NCBI GenBank assembly: GCA_009694745.1
Contig: SHUF01000002.1
Span: 1-64,000, forward strand
Direction: 5' to 3'
Origin: Acidobacteriota bacterium
GTDB lineage: Bacteria; Acidobacteriota; Vicinamibacteria; Vicinamibacterales; SCN-69-37
Length of the DNA stretch: 64,000 nt
Part shown: one piece after another, positions 30,809 to 42,609 of the stretch
Position numbering within the stretch: the stretch's first letter is position 1
Layout: the number at the start of each line of letters is the position of its first letter
Program-made: the position numbers and the translations under genes
Notes under the pieces: generated by a model
Database searches by the model: none
Told to the model about the DNA's origin: nothing
What the model saw: the letters and a program-made list of their open reading frames with translations, nothing else

Positions 30809-31126
30809 AATGAAGACTTATAAAAATGACGGTAACGGTGGCGGCTTTGTGATGGGCTGATGTGTGGCGCTGCGGTCGGCGCGGCCGTCGGCCTGCTCTT
30901 GGCGCCCAAGGCAGGCGCAGAGCTGCGGCAGCAGATTTACGACTCCACGGGGAGAATGCGTCGGAGCGCGACGGACGGGTATGAAACCGTGACGCACGCG
31001 GTCGACGACCTGGTGGAACGTGGCAAGAGGGCCGCGCAGCGCGGCGTCGAAACGTACGAGAACGTTCGCCAGACGGCGACAGAGGCGACCAACGCGGCCG
31101 CCAGGGCCGTCAACGATCGGATGTAA
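30801..31126 (+). pseudogene. YtxH-like protein, apparent frameshift
   Basis: MREMKTYKNDGNGGGFVMG* then, in another frame, MCGAAVGAAVGLLLAPKAGAELRQQI; one inserted base near 30856 would restore GFVMGLMCGAAVGAAVGLLLAPK. Confidence 0.6.
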
Positions 31127-32008
31127 CTAGCGGCTCCACTTCATCGAGAGTGCGAGCACGCCCGGACGCGACACGGCCACGTCGGTGACCTTCACCGGCG
31201 TGGCGCTGTCGCCCGTCGTATACGTCACGGCGTACTGCGAAAACGAGTTGGCGGCGATGCTGCGAAGGAACGCGCCAAGGTTTGTCTGGCTGGGTCCCTG
31301 AAGCACAACCCACCGCCCTCCAGTGTTGGCGGCCAGCCCCTTGAGCAGGTTTTCACGATTGGCATCGCGCCGCGTGCCTTCCTGCAGCGCCACCGACCAG
31401 ACGATGGCGCCGGACTTGCGCACTTCCTCGGCCACCTGCCGGGCCTGCACGTTCGTGGCGTCAATGGTGGGTTCCATGTTGATGGTGAGGATGACCTTCC
31501 GTGTGCCTGGGGGCAGCGCGGCCAGTTTCTTCGCCACTTCCACGAGCGCTTCGTTCAGCACAGACTCACTGGGTTTCGGCATAAGCTTGCCGAGACCGGC
31601 ATCGATCTTCGTCTGCTCGGAGGTGAAGTCCATAACGGTTATGGCGGCCCCGCCAAATTCCACAAACGAAAATTGCGTCTTCGGCTCGACGCTGAGCAAC
31701 AACGCCGTGAAGGCCTTCACGCCTTCACGAACGTCATTCACCGCGCGGCCCGCGGTCGGCGTCGTGTCCACCATGATCACGTAGTGAATCGGCTCGGACG
31801 CGCGCTCTACTTTGGCGATTGTGCGCACCGCGCCGTCTTCCTTGACGCTGAATTCCTCCGGCTTCATGTCGCCGACGGGCGCGCCGGTGGAGTCCATGAC
31901 CGACACATACACCGTGCGCGCCGGCGACTGCTTCGCCGCAAGCCCCACAGGCACGCCCACCACCATCACCAGGCCCAGAGCCAGTGCCACATCGCGCAGT
32001 CGAGTCAT
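31127..32008 (-). CDS. VWFA-related domain exported protein
   Basis: YVSVMDSTGAPVGDMKPEEFSVKEDGAVRTI...HYVIMVDTTPT pattern; N-terminal signal. Confidence 0.8.
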   Translation of the reverse strand: MTRLRDVALALGLVMVVGVPVGLAAKQSPARTVYVSVMDSTGAPVGDMKPEEFSVKEDGAVRTIAKVERASEPIHYVIMVDTTPTAGRAVNDVREGVKAFTALLLSVEPKTQFSFVEFGGAAITVMDFTSEQTKIDAGLGKLMPKPSESVLNEALVEVAKKLAALPPGTRKVILTINMEPTIDATNVQARQVAEEVRKSGAIVWSVALQEGTRRDANRENLLKGLAANTGGRWVVLQGPSQTNLGAFLRSIAANSFSQYAVTYTTGDSATPVKVTDVAVSRPGVLALSMKWSR

Positions 32009-32076
32009 CGGTAATCCTCCGGGCGAGATTCTACTACGGGTGAGCTTCTGCCGATTCGTCTCGTCCAACCACCGGC

Positions 32077-32964
32077 GTGGCAAATCTGATTCACACGTCG
32101 AAGCTGTGCCGGGCGTTTAACGGCCAGCCGGAGGTCCGCGCACTCGATTTGGAGGTGCCCGAAGGCGCCGTGTACGCGTTTCTGGGTCCGAACGGCGCCG
32201 GCAAGAGTACGTCCATCCGGCTGATCCTCGGGCTGATTCGACCCGACAGCGGCACCATCAACGTTTTTGGACTGCCTCTGGCCACCGAGCGTCTCGCTGT
32301 ACTTCGGCGCGTGGGCTCGCTCGTGGAGATGCCGTCGCTATATCCGCACCTGACGGCCACCGAGAACCTGGCTATCCCGGCGCGCCTGCTTCAGCGGCGA
32401 GGCACTGATATTTCACGCGTTCTCGAGACCGTCGGTCTTTCAGGGGTCGGCCGGAAGCTCGTCGGGAACTTCTCGCTGGGCATGAAGCAGCGGCTCGGCC
32501 TGGCGCAGGCGTTGCTCGGTCAACCGGAATTGCTGGTGCTTGATGAGCCCACCAATGGCCTGGACCCAGCCGGTATTCACGAGGTGCGCCAACTGTTGAA
32601 GTCGATGCCATCCGAACACGGCGTGACCGTATTCCCCTCGAGCCACTTGCTGAGTGAGGTCGAACAACTGGCCACACACGTCGGCATCCTGTCGCAGGGC
32701 GCGATGGTGTTTCAGGGGCCCGTCTCCGACCTTGCCGCGCGGCGCCAGTCACGCCTTCGCGTCATCGTGGACCGGTCAGCAAACGCCGCCGTCCATCTCA
32801 ACGCGCGTGGATGGTCCACCGACCGGCAGGGTGACGCGTTGATCGCATCAGCCACGGCACCGGCAGCGGCCATCAACAGGAGTCTGGTTGAAGCCGGCTT
32901 CGACGTCCATCAGCTCGTGCACGAGGAAGATTCGCTGGAACAGATGTTTCTGGGCATGACGTAA
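32077..32964 (+). CDS. ABC transporter ATP-binding protein
   Basis: LGPNGAGKSTSIRLI, NFSLGMKQRLGLAQALLGQPELLVLDEPTNGLDPAG. Confidence 0.93.
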   Translation: MANLIHTSKLCRAFNGQPEVRALDLEVPEGAVYAFLGPNGAGKSTSIRLILGLIRPDSGTINVFGLPLATERLAVLRRVGSLVEMPSLYPHLTATENLAIPARLLQRRGTDISRVLETVGLSGVGRKLVGNFSLGMKQRLGLAQALLGQPELLVLDEPTNGLDPAGIHEVRQLLKSMPSEHGVTVFPSSHLLSEVEQLATHVGILSQGAMVFQGPVSDLAARRQSRLRVIVDRSANAAVHLNARGWSTDRQGDALIASATAPAAAINRSLVEAGFDVHQLVHEEDSLEQMFLGMT

Positions 32965-32975
32965 TCGGAGGTCCG

Positions 32976-33734
32976 ATGATCGGCCTTCGGGCGCTCCCCG
33001 CCGTGCTCGCCACTGAGTACATGAAACTGCGGCGCACATTGGCGCTGCGCATGACCGTGCTGCCGCTGGTGGTGGTCTTCCTGTACTTTCTTCTGGGCAT
33101 CACCGGCACGTCTTCGCTGGTGCGCAACAACCCTGATGTGTGGGGGAGCATTGCAAGGAACAGCGTCTCGTTGTGGACCATGCTCATGTTGCCGCTGTTC
33201 ATCACGCTCGAGACCTCGCTGCTCGCGGGCCTGGAACACACCGATCGCAACTGGAAGTACCTGATGACGATGCCGGTGCCGCAGTGGACGGTGTACGTCA
33301 GCAAGTACATCGTCACACTGACGCTGGTTGCGGTCGCCCATGTCGTGCTCATCGCCGGCACCATGGTCAGCGGCGTGTTGCTCAGGCAGTTCGCTCCGGA
33401 GCTCAAGGTGGGTGCGTTGCCGATGGCGGTGGTCGCGTGGCCTGTCCTCAAGGTCACCGCCGCGGTTCTGATGGCGGTGGCCATCCAGCACTGGGTCAGT
33501 CTGCGCTGGCCCTCGTTCATCGCCGCGATGGGGTTCGGCATGTGTGCCATGGTCGTCGGCTTCATGGCGGTGAACTCACCGGAATACGGACCCTGGTTTC
33601 CGTGGTCGCTCACCCTGCATACACTGCGGCCGCTGCCTGGCGCTGTGATTCACCCGGCGGTCTTCAGTGCCATCGCTGCCGCGGCGATTACCGTGATCGG
33701 CGCATGGCAATTTGCCCGGCGGGATGTGGCGTAG
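32976..33734 (+). CDS. ABC transporter permease
   Basis: Six-TM-like protein immediately downstream of an ABC ATPase. Confidence 0.8.
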   Translation: MIGLRALPAVLATEYMKLRRTLALRMTVLPLVVVFLYFLLGITGTSSLVRNNPDVWGSIARNSVSLWTMLMLPLFITLETSLLAGLEHTDRNWKYLMTMPVPQWTVYVSKYIVTLTLVAVAHVVLIAGTMVSGVLLRQFAPELKVGALPMAVVAWPVLKVTAAVLMAVAIQHWVSLRWPSFIAAMGFGMCAMVVGFMAVNSPEYGPWFPWSLTLHTLRPLPGAVIHPAVFSAIAAAAITVIGAWQFARRDVA

Positions 33735-33746
33735 GATCTTCCGGTC

Positions 33747-34253
33747 GTGACCAAACGAATCCTCGTCGGTCTGGCCGTCGTCGTGGGGCTGGTCGGGCTG
33801 GTGGCCCTCATCGGCTGGATGCTTCCGGTCGGCCACCGCGCCACCCGCAGTGCTCTCATCGACGCGCCCCTCACGAGCGTCTTCGACGCGGTACGCCAGG
33901 TGGATCAGTATCCCTCCTGGCGCACCGGCGTCGCGGCGGTCCAGGTCCTTCCCGACGACGGCCGAGGCCGTCGGTTCCGCGAGGACGGCAGCAACGGCCC
34001 CATCGTCTTCCGCATTGAGTTGTCTGTCGCGCCGTCGCGGTTCCTGACCCGAATTGATGACCCGGATCAACCCTTCGGCGGCACATGGACATATGAACTC
34101 GCCGCGGAGGGCGCCGGCACGCGCCTGACGATTACCGAAGACGGCGAGGTCTACAACCCGATCTTCCGTTTCCTCTCTCGGTACGTGTTCTCGCAGACGG
34201 CGACGACGGAGCAGTACCTCGCGGACGCGCAGAAACACCTGACGCCGCGCTGA
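33747..34253 (+). CDS. SRPBCC-type lipid/polyketide-cyclase fold protein
   Basis: RSALIDAPLTSVFDAVRQVDQYPSWRTGV, GGTWTYELAAEGAGTRLTITEDGEVYNPIFRFL. Confidence 0.7.
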   Translation: MTKRILVGLAVVVGLVGLVALIGWMLPVGHRATRSALIDAPLTSVFDAVRQVDQYPSWRTGVAAVQVLPDDGRGRRFREDGSNGPIVFRIELSVAPSRFLTRIDDPDQPFGGTWTYELAAEGAGTRLTITEDGEVYNPIFRFLSRYVFSQTATTEQYLADAQKHLTPR

Positions 34254-34260
34254 CTCGCTC

Positions 34261-34285
34261 GGAGGTCCCGGGCTTCAGCCCGGGA
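34261..34285. repeat. CCCGGGCTTCAGCCCGGG palindrome
   Basis: GGAGGTCCCGGGCTTCAGCCCGGGA; same family as 10011-10066. Confidence 0.7.
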
Positions 34286-34305
34286 GCACTGCACGGTCTA
34301 TTTCC

Positions 34306-35005
34306 TTACCGGTCGTCCGGCTCGTCCGCCCAGTACTTCGGCCGGCCGTAATGTTCATACATCGCGAACTCGTGCTGACGCTCAAACAATGTCGCGGCGT
34401 CGTAGGGCGGCGCGTGTTTGATGGCGTCCCGGCTCAGATCCAGCGACACCGTCAAATCCGGCCAGCTCACGCGTTCAACCCACTGAGGTGCGATGAGCAC
34501 ATGATGTCCACCCCACCAGTTACTCGTGTTGACCACGAAATACCGCACGGCCCACGACTCATCGTCGAGCAGTAAGTTCTCGACGTGGCCGAGGTCGCCG
34601 TTGAAACGCCAGACTTACTGGCGATGGTCGCAGTGCCGGCCAGCATCCCCGGGTACGCGCTCGTGCCCCACAGGCCGGGCCTTCCCAATACACGGGATAC
34701 CCGTAGTAGCTGAGTTGCTCCTCTTCGTGCTGTCGCGACACCGGCTTCTGCGTATCCACATCCGGGCTGTGTTCCACCCGGTCCTTCGTCAGCGACACGG
34801 GGAGCTGCTGCAGAGCCCAATCGGGGCGTCCCAGCGACATCGGGGAGATCAGCACTCTGCGGCCCGACAACCAGGTACCAGTATCCACCACCAGATAGCG
34901 GACGGCCCAGTGCCGGTCGTCGACCAGCACGTCCACCACATGGCCTATGGGGCCGTCGGTGGCCAGCAGCGCATACCCTTTGAGATCTTTGACTGGTCGT
35001 AGCAT
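34306..35005 (-). pseudogene. tandem PRC-barrel domain protein, apparently frameshifted
   Basis: Domain 1 MLRPVKDLKGYALLATDGPIGHVVDVLVDDRHWAVRYLVVDTGTWLSGRRVLISP; domain 2 NGDLGHVENLLLDDESWAVRYFVVNTSNWWGGHHVLIAP in a different frame after a stop. Confidence 0.65.
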
Positions 35006-35090
35006 GTTCCGACTGTGCCATGTCCGGCACTTCGCGGCTGTCCTGTTGAGCACTCCATGGCGAGATTGCCCGGCGGGCGTAGAATCTCGT

Positions 35091-35558
35091 ATGCGGATCA
35101 GGCACCTCGCGTTCGCGGTGGCCGGCGTGGCCCTCGCCACAACCGGCTGCAATCAGTCCGTCACGCTGTATCAACCGACACTGCCGCCGGAAGCCATCGT
35201 CACCGAGGTGTTGACGGGCACTGTCGCGGCGGCGGTGAACGGCGTGTTCCAGAACACGATCAAGACCTATACGGTGGTGGGGCAGGGCGGCGGGCCCGTG
35301 ACCATTACGTTGACGTCGGCGGTGCAGGCCCGGCCCGACGGAACGCAGCAGCCGAACATGCCGATGGGGGTTGGGGCTGGGACGGTCACAGCGGGAGGCG
35401 TCTGCATCGTCGCGGCCACCGCGTACGTGGCCACGATACCAGGGGCCGGACCGCACCTGAGCGGCAGTTTGGCGCAAGGCACCTACTGCATCCAGGTGTC
35501 GGACGTGTCAGGACAGGTGGGGCCGGTGGCGTTTTCGATCACCGTGACGCACCCGTGA
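35091..35558 (+). CDS. putative lipoprotein
   Basis: MRIRHLAFAVAGVALATTGCNQS lipobox. Confidence 0.65.
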   Translation: MRIRHLAFAVAGVALATTGCNQSVTLYQPTLPPEAIVTEVLTGTVAAAVNGVFQNTIKTYTVVGQGGGPVTITLTSAVQARPDGTQQPNMPMGVGAGTVTAGGVCIVAATAYVATIPGAGPHLSGSLAQGTYCIQVSDVSGQVGPVAFSITVTHP

Positions 35559-35561
35559 GAC

Positions 35562-36728
35562 GTGCCACCATACGGTGTGCGCGTCAGCGACTTTGATTTT
35601 GATCTTCCCGATCGCCTGATCGCGCAGCATCCGCGCGAACGGGGCCGGTCGCGGCTGCTTGTGGTCGATCGAGCCTCCGGGACGTGGCAGGAATCCCGGG
35701 TCGCGGACCTGCCGCGGTGGCTGAAGGCCGGCGACCTGCTGGTGGCCAACGACTCGCGCGTGTTTCCGGCGCGGCTGCTGGGCCGTCGGGTGCCGGGCGG
35801 CGGCCGGGCCGAGTGTTTGCTGCTGGAAAAGGAGCCCGAAAACGACCTCAGAGGTCGTTTCGGAGAAAATACCCACGAAACGACCTCTGAGGTCGTTTTC
35901 GGTGGGGGCGTTTTCGAAGATTGGTCGGCTCTGGTCAAACCCGGTCCGAAACTGCTCGTCGGCGCGCGCATCGACTTCACCGACGTAAGTCGCGCGCCGG
36001 ACGTATCCCTGACCGGCACGATCGAAGCGATCGACGACGCCGGCCGAAGGCGCGTGCGCCTCGTCGCCGAGGGTGCCCCGGTCGCCGACGCTATTGACCG
36101 GCTCGGCCACATTCCACTGCCGCCCTACATCCGCCGCGCCGATACCGCTGACGACCGCGCACGGTACCAGACCATGTTCGCCCGCCTTCGCCCTGAGGGG
36201 CTTCGGCGAGGCCTCGCCCGCTTCCCCGGGTCGATTGCCGCACCCACGGCCGGCCTTCACTTTGATGAAGGCCTCATCGCCGCCTTGCAGGCGGCAGGCG
36301 TCGGCATGACGACAGTCACGCTCCATGTCGGCTACGGCACGTTCAAGCCGGTCACGGCCGAAGACACCGCCGATCACCGCGTGGACGCCGAACGCTATGA
36401 AGTGCCGGCGGCAACAGCCGCAGCCATCACGCAGGCCCGGGCGGCCGGGGGGCGGGTGGTCGCCGTTGGCACCACCACCACGAGGGCGCTTGAGTCTGCG
36501 GCGCGCGACAGTGCCGCTGGATCGGGCCGGACGGAATTGGTGATCACGCCTAGGTTCGAGTTCAGGGCCATCGACGCCCTCATCACCAATTTCCACCTGC
36601 CGCAATCATCGCTGCTGATGCTGGTGGCCGCCTTTGCCGGGAGAGACCTCCTCCTGGCGGCCTATCGCGATGCAGTGGCCCGGGAATTCGCCTTCTACAG
36701 CTATGGCGATGCGATGCTGGTGGTATGA
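35562..36728 (+). CDS. queA: S-adenosylmethionine:tRNA ribosyltransferase-isomerase with an in-frame repeat-derived insert
   Basis: VSDFDFDLPDRLIAQHPRERGRSRLLV, AGLHFDEGLIAAL, HVGYGTFKPV, ALITNFHLPQSSLLMLVAAFAG. Confidence 0.94.
   Translation: MPPYGVRVSDFDFDLPDRLIAQHPRERGRSRLLVVDRASGTWQESRVADLPRWLKAGDLLVANDSRVFPARLLGRRVPGGGRAECLLLEKEPENDLRGRFGENTHETTSEVVFGGGVFEDWSALVKPGPKLLVGARIDFTDVSRAPDVSLTGTIEAIDDAGRRRVRLVAEGAPVADAIDRLGHIPLPPYIRRADTADDRARYQTMFARLRPEGLRRGLARFPGSIAAPTAGLHFDEGLIAALQAAGVGMTTVTLHVGYGTFKPVTAEDTADHRVDAERYEVPAATAAAITQARAAGGRVVAVGTTTTRALESAARDSAAGSGRTELVITPRFEFRAIDALITNFHLPQSSLLMLVAAFAGRDLLLAAYRDAVAREFAFYSYGDAMLVV
35836..35898. repeat. GACCTCAGAGGTC palindromic repeat pair inside queA (site 3)
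   Basis: GACCTCAGAGGTC at 35842-35854 and GACCTCTGAGGTC at 35880-35892, flanked by GAAAAC/GTTTTC. Confidence 0.9.
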
Positions 36729-36740
36729 TCGAAAGTCTTC

Positions 36741-36817
36741 GCCGGTGTAGCTCAGTTGGTTAGAGCATGCGGCTCATATCCGCAGGGTCCGGGGTTCAAG
36801 TCCCTGCACCGGCACCA
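36741..36817 (+). tRNA. tRNA with CAU anticodon (Met or lysidine-type Ile2)
   Basis: GCCGGTGTAGCTCAGTTGGTTAGAGCATGCGGCTCATATCCGCAGGGTCCGGGGTTCAAGTCCCTGCACCGGCACCA folds as cloverleaf; loop CTCATAT; CCA encoded. Confidence 0.93.
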
Positions 36818-36861
36818 ACTTTCTTTTAGACCCGTCCCGCCTCGCGGGGCGGGCGGAAATC

Positions 36862-38228
36862 ATGTCCACGATTGACCGCGCCTCGCTTCGATCGTTGTCG
36901 GGCCATCGCGTGGCCGCGGCCGTGTCGGGCGGCGCCGATTCGGTGGCCATGGCGCTGTGGTTGCGCGCGCACTCGGGCCAACCGCCGCACAACGCCACCC
37001 TGGTGGGTCTCATCCATGTGAATCACCATCTGCGCGGCGCGGAGTCGGATCGCGATGAGACCTTCTGCCGTGCGTTGGCCAACCGCCTTGGTGTGCCGAT
37101 CGACGTGGTGGATGCGCCCATTGCCCCGCGCGCCGCACGGTCACCCGAAGCCGCCGCGCGCGCGAGTCGGTATCGCGCGTTCGCTGCAGCCGCCGCTCGC
37201 CTGGGCGCCACGCGCGTGGTGACCGCACATACCGCCGACGATCAGGCCGAAACAGTGCTCCTGCGCTTGCTTCGTGGCACCGGCAGCCGTGGGCTCTCAG
37301 GCATTCGGGCGGCACGCGGTCTGTATGTTCGGCCGCTCCTGGCATGTCGTCGCCGGGATGTGCGGGCGTGGCTCGAGGCGCGCGACGAAACCTGCTGCGA
37401 GGACTCCTCGAACGCCGACCGCTCAATTGCCCGCAACCGGGTGCGCCACGACTTGCTTCCGGTGATCGAGCAGATGGCGCCCGGCGGCGTGGCCGCGCTC
37501 GCTCGCGCAGCGGCGCTCGCCGAAGATGATGAGCAGGCGCTGCAGGCGCTCGCGATCGAAGCCGTCCCCGCGGTCGTCTTACATGCAGACACGGACGGCG
37601 CGGACCTGGAACGGGACCGGCTGCAGTCGCTTGCTCCGGCCATCGCCCGGCGCGTGTTACGGGACGTCCTGGAGCGTCTTGTGCCTCACGCCCCGTGGCG
37701 GGCCGACCACTTTGAGGCGGTGCGGCGGCTCGCGGCGCGCAATGCTGGCGGCGGTTCGCTCGATTTACCGGCCGTCCGGGTGGAGCGGGTGTCTAACATC
37801 TTGCGGGTTCGCATTGGCGCCGCGGTCGCCGTGCCTCCTTTCGCCTACACGTTGGCCCCGGCCGGTGACGTGGCCGTTTCCGAGGCCGGCCTCCGGGTCA
37901 CGGCCGAAGCAGTCGGCTTTCCTGCGACCGGTGCATCGGAGAGCGGCGACGAGGCGTATTCACTGGTAGTGCCGCTGGCCGCGTTTCCGCTCACTGTGCG
38001 GAACCGACGCCCCGGGGATCGCGTCGCACTAAGTGGGGGCGCGCGGAAGGTGCAGGATCTTATGGTGGATGCGAAGATCCCGCGCTCGGAACGGGATCGT
38101 GTGCCGCTCGTGGTGGCGGCAGACGGTCAGATTTTATGGATGCCAGGGCGCTCGGCGGCCGGGCTGCCCAATGCCGGACTCAATGCAGTTGACATGGTAA
38201 CCTTGAGGTTCAGAAAGCTGGAACGCAC

Positions 38229-38232
<4 letters not shown>
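36862..38232 (+). CDS. tilS: tRNA(Ile)-lysidine synthase
   Basis: [19 protein letters not shown]-loop; [26 protein letters not shown]. Confidence 0.94.
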
Positions 38233-40140
<1,908 letters not shown>

Positions 40141-40154
<14 letters not shown>

Positions 40155-41013
40155 CTTCGACCTGCCGCTGCCAGGCGGGCACATCCTCAGGCTCGGCGAG
40201 CGCACGCTCGTCATGGCCATCATCAACGTCACACCCGACTCGTTTTCGGACGGCGGCCTGCGGGGGAACCCCGCGGTCGCCGTCGCCGATGCGCTGCGCC
40301 TGGTAGACGAGGGCGCCGACCTGCTCGACATCGGCGGAGAGTCCACGCGTCCGGGAGCCGAACCGCTGGACGTCGAGGAGGAATGGCGCCGCGTCGGCCC
40401 CGTGCTCAAGGGGCTGCAGGGGCGCACGACCGTCCCGATCTCCATCGATACATACAAAGCGGAGATCGCCAGGCGCGCCATCGACACCGGCGCGACCATC
40501 GTCAACGACATCAGCGCGTTTGGCTACGACCCGGCGCTGGCAGGCGTGGTGGCCGACACTGGCGTTGGCGCCATCCTCATGCACAACCGCGGGCGATCAG
40601 CCGCGATGTACGCGCGTGCGCAGTATGCCGACGTGGTGACTGAGGTCCGTGCGGAGCTCGAGGACAGGGTGAAGGTTGCCGTCGCCGCAGGTGTCGCCAG
40701 GAGCCAATTGCTGGTCGATCCGGGCTTTGGTTTCGCGAAACAGCCCGAGCACACGATGGCCATGCTGGCGGGCCTGCCGGCGCTGGCCGACTTCGGGTGC
40801 CCGATCGTGTCGGGGCCGTCGCGGAAGTCGTTCCTGAAATCGGCGATCGGAGAGCGCCCGCCCGAGGGGCGAGTGTGGGGCACGGCAGCAGCGGTGGCCG
40901 TGTCAATCTGGCTCGGGGCGCACATCGTGCGCGTGCACGACGTGGCGGCCATGGTGGATGTGGCGCGTGTGACCGACGCCCTCGTTCGTAGCGGCGAACG
41001 CCTTAATCCGTAG
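40141..41013 (+). CDS. folP: dihydropteroate synthase
   Basis: [61 protein letters not shown] start at 40141 tentative. Confidence 0.93.
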
Positions 41014-41092
41014 CTCGGGCTGATCCTCAAGCCCGAGGTTGCCTCGGCCTTGAGACCCAGGCCGAGCTACGTGGACCCAGGCCGAGCTACGT
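41010..41092. repeat. GTAGCTCGG(G/C)CT hairpin repeat (copy 2)
   Basis: GTAGCTCGGGCTGATCCTCAAGCCCGAGG...CCTCGGCCTTGAGACCCAGGCCGAGCTACGT plus a partial direct duplication GGACCCAGGCCGAGCTACGT. Confidence 0.75.
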
Positions 41093-41131
41093 GCTCGCCG
41101 CGCTCCGTCTGATACTCTTTAAGCTCAGTCT

Positions 41132-41962
41132 ATGGACCAGCTTCTTGCCCTCCTGCAGCGGCCCACGGTGAACTGGTGGGATGTCGTGGACATCCTGGTG
41201 GTCTCGATCCTGATTTACGAGAGCCTGAAACTCATTCGTGGTACGCGAGCCGCGCAGATGGCGCTGGGATCGGCGTTTGTCCTGGTCCTGTTCTATGTCT
41301 CGCAGCGGTTCCCGCTGCAGACGGTGAACTGGCTCATCCGCAACGTGTTTGTGTATGCCGGCTTCGCGGCGATTGTCTTGTTCCAGTCGGACATTCGCCG
41401 GGCGCTGTCGCACCTCGGGCGATCTCCGTTTTTCCGGTACTTCGCGGGATCAAAACAGGCCGACGAGACGATTGAAGAAGTGATGACGGCCGCGAGCCTG
41501 CTGGCGCAGCACCACGTCGGCGCCTTGATTGTGCTCGAGCGTGAGATTGGTCTGCGCAACTACGTGGAGAGCGGGATTCCGCTGGATGCGGCCGTCAGTT
41601 ACGACCTGATCACCACGGTCTTTCAGCCGGGCGCGCCGATGCACGATGGCGCGCTCATCATCACGGAAGATCGCGTGGCCGCGGCAGCGTGTTTTCTGCC
41701 GCTCACGGTCAGTTCGAAGTTTGATCGCGATCTCGGAACACGGCATCGGGCGGCGATCGGTGTCACCGAGGAATCAGACGCGATCGCCGTCGTGATCTCG
41801 GAGGAACGCGGCGAAGTGTCGCTCGCCTACGACGGCCAGATCGAGCGGGCGGTGACACCAGAGCGCCTGCGCATCCGTCTCAACGAACTGGTGTTGCACA
41901 GACGAGGCAACCGGATCGGTTCGGGCATGGCAGAAGCGATGGGGAAAGGGCCGGTGGCGTGA
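41132..41962 (+). CDS. cdaA: diadenylate cyclase (CdaA-like, DisA_N domain)
   Basis: N-terminal TMs; PGAPMHDGALIITEDRVAAAACFLPLT, LGTRHRAAIGVTEESDAIAVVISEERGEVSLA. Confidence 0.93.
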   Translation: MDQLLALLQRPTVNWWDVVDILVVSILIYESLKLIRGTRAAQMALGSAFVLVLFYVSQRFPLQTVNWLIRNVFVYAGFAAIVLFQSDIRRALSHLGRSPFFRYFAGSKQADETIEEVMTAASLLAQHHVGALIVLEREIGLRNYVESGIPLDAAVSYDLITTVFQPGAPMHDGALIITEDRVAAAACFLPLTVSSKFDRDLGTRHRAAIGVTEESDAIAVVISEERGEVSLAYDGQIERAVTPERLRIRLNELVLHRRGNRIGSGMAEAMGKGPVA

Positions 41963-42609
41963 TGGCGTGGTATCCGTTCCGCAACCTGGGCCTGAAGTTT
42001 GTGGCGGTCGGCCTGGGCATCATGCTGTGGCTGACTGTGGGGAGCGAGCACCTAGTGGAGCGCAGCGTGCGCGTGCCCCTATTGTTTCGCAATAAGCCTA
42101 TGGCTCTGGAGATCCTGCCGGATGCGCCGGATTCGGTTGAGGTGCACCTGCGCGGCCGCGCCAGCCAGCTCTCTGGCGACCAGGCGGATGTGACCGTGTA
42201 TATCGATCTGGCGGATGGACGCCCGGGGTCCCGGCTGTTCCACCTTCGGACCGACCAAGTGACCACGCCGTTTGGGGTGGAGGTGACGCAGGTGTTTCCC
42301 TCCACCGTCATGCTGACGCTTGAGACCACAGGCACACGCGGGGTTCCGGTGGACGCCATCGTCGAAGGCGATCCGGCGACGGGGTATGAGGTGGGCAAGG
42401 TCACCGTTGAGCCGGCCCAGGTCGATGTGGTCGGACCTGAGAGCCAATTGAAGGTTGTGCGCAATGCGATCACCGAAACCGTCATGGTTGATGGCGCCAA
42501 GGCAACCGTCTCGCGGACGGTGAGCATCGGCGTGGTGAACTCGGCGTTGCGTCTGCGCGAGCCGCGCACCGCCCGGGTCACGGTCGAGATTCGAAAGAAG
42601 AGACCGTAG
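41959..42609 (+). CDS. YbbR-domain protein (CdaR-like)
   Basis: NLGLKFVAVGLGIMLWLTV start and YbbR-like repeats; between cdaA and glmM. Confidence 0.85.
   Translation: MMAWYPFRNLGLKFVAVGLGIMLWLTVGSEHLVERSVRVPLLFRNKPMALEILPDAPDSVEVHLRGRASQLSGDQADVTVYIDLADGRPGSRLFHLRTDQVTTPFGVEVTQVFPSTVMLTLETTGTRGVPVDAIVEGDPATGYEVGKVTVEPAQVDVVGPESQLKVVRNAITETVMVDGAKATVSRTVSIGVVNSALRLREPRTARVTVEIRKKRP

Noticed and set aside
34467-35477. 336-aa minus-strand ORF
   Set aside because: Overlaps the PRC-barrel frame and the lipoprotein gene in other frames; low-complexity, no domain.
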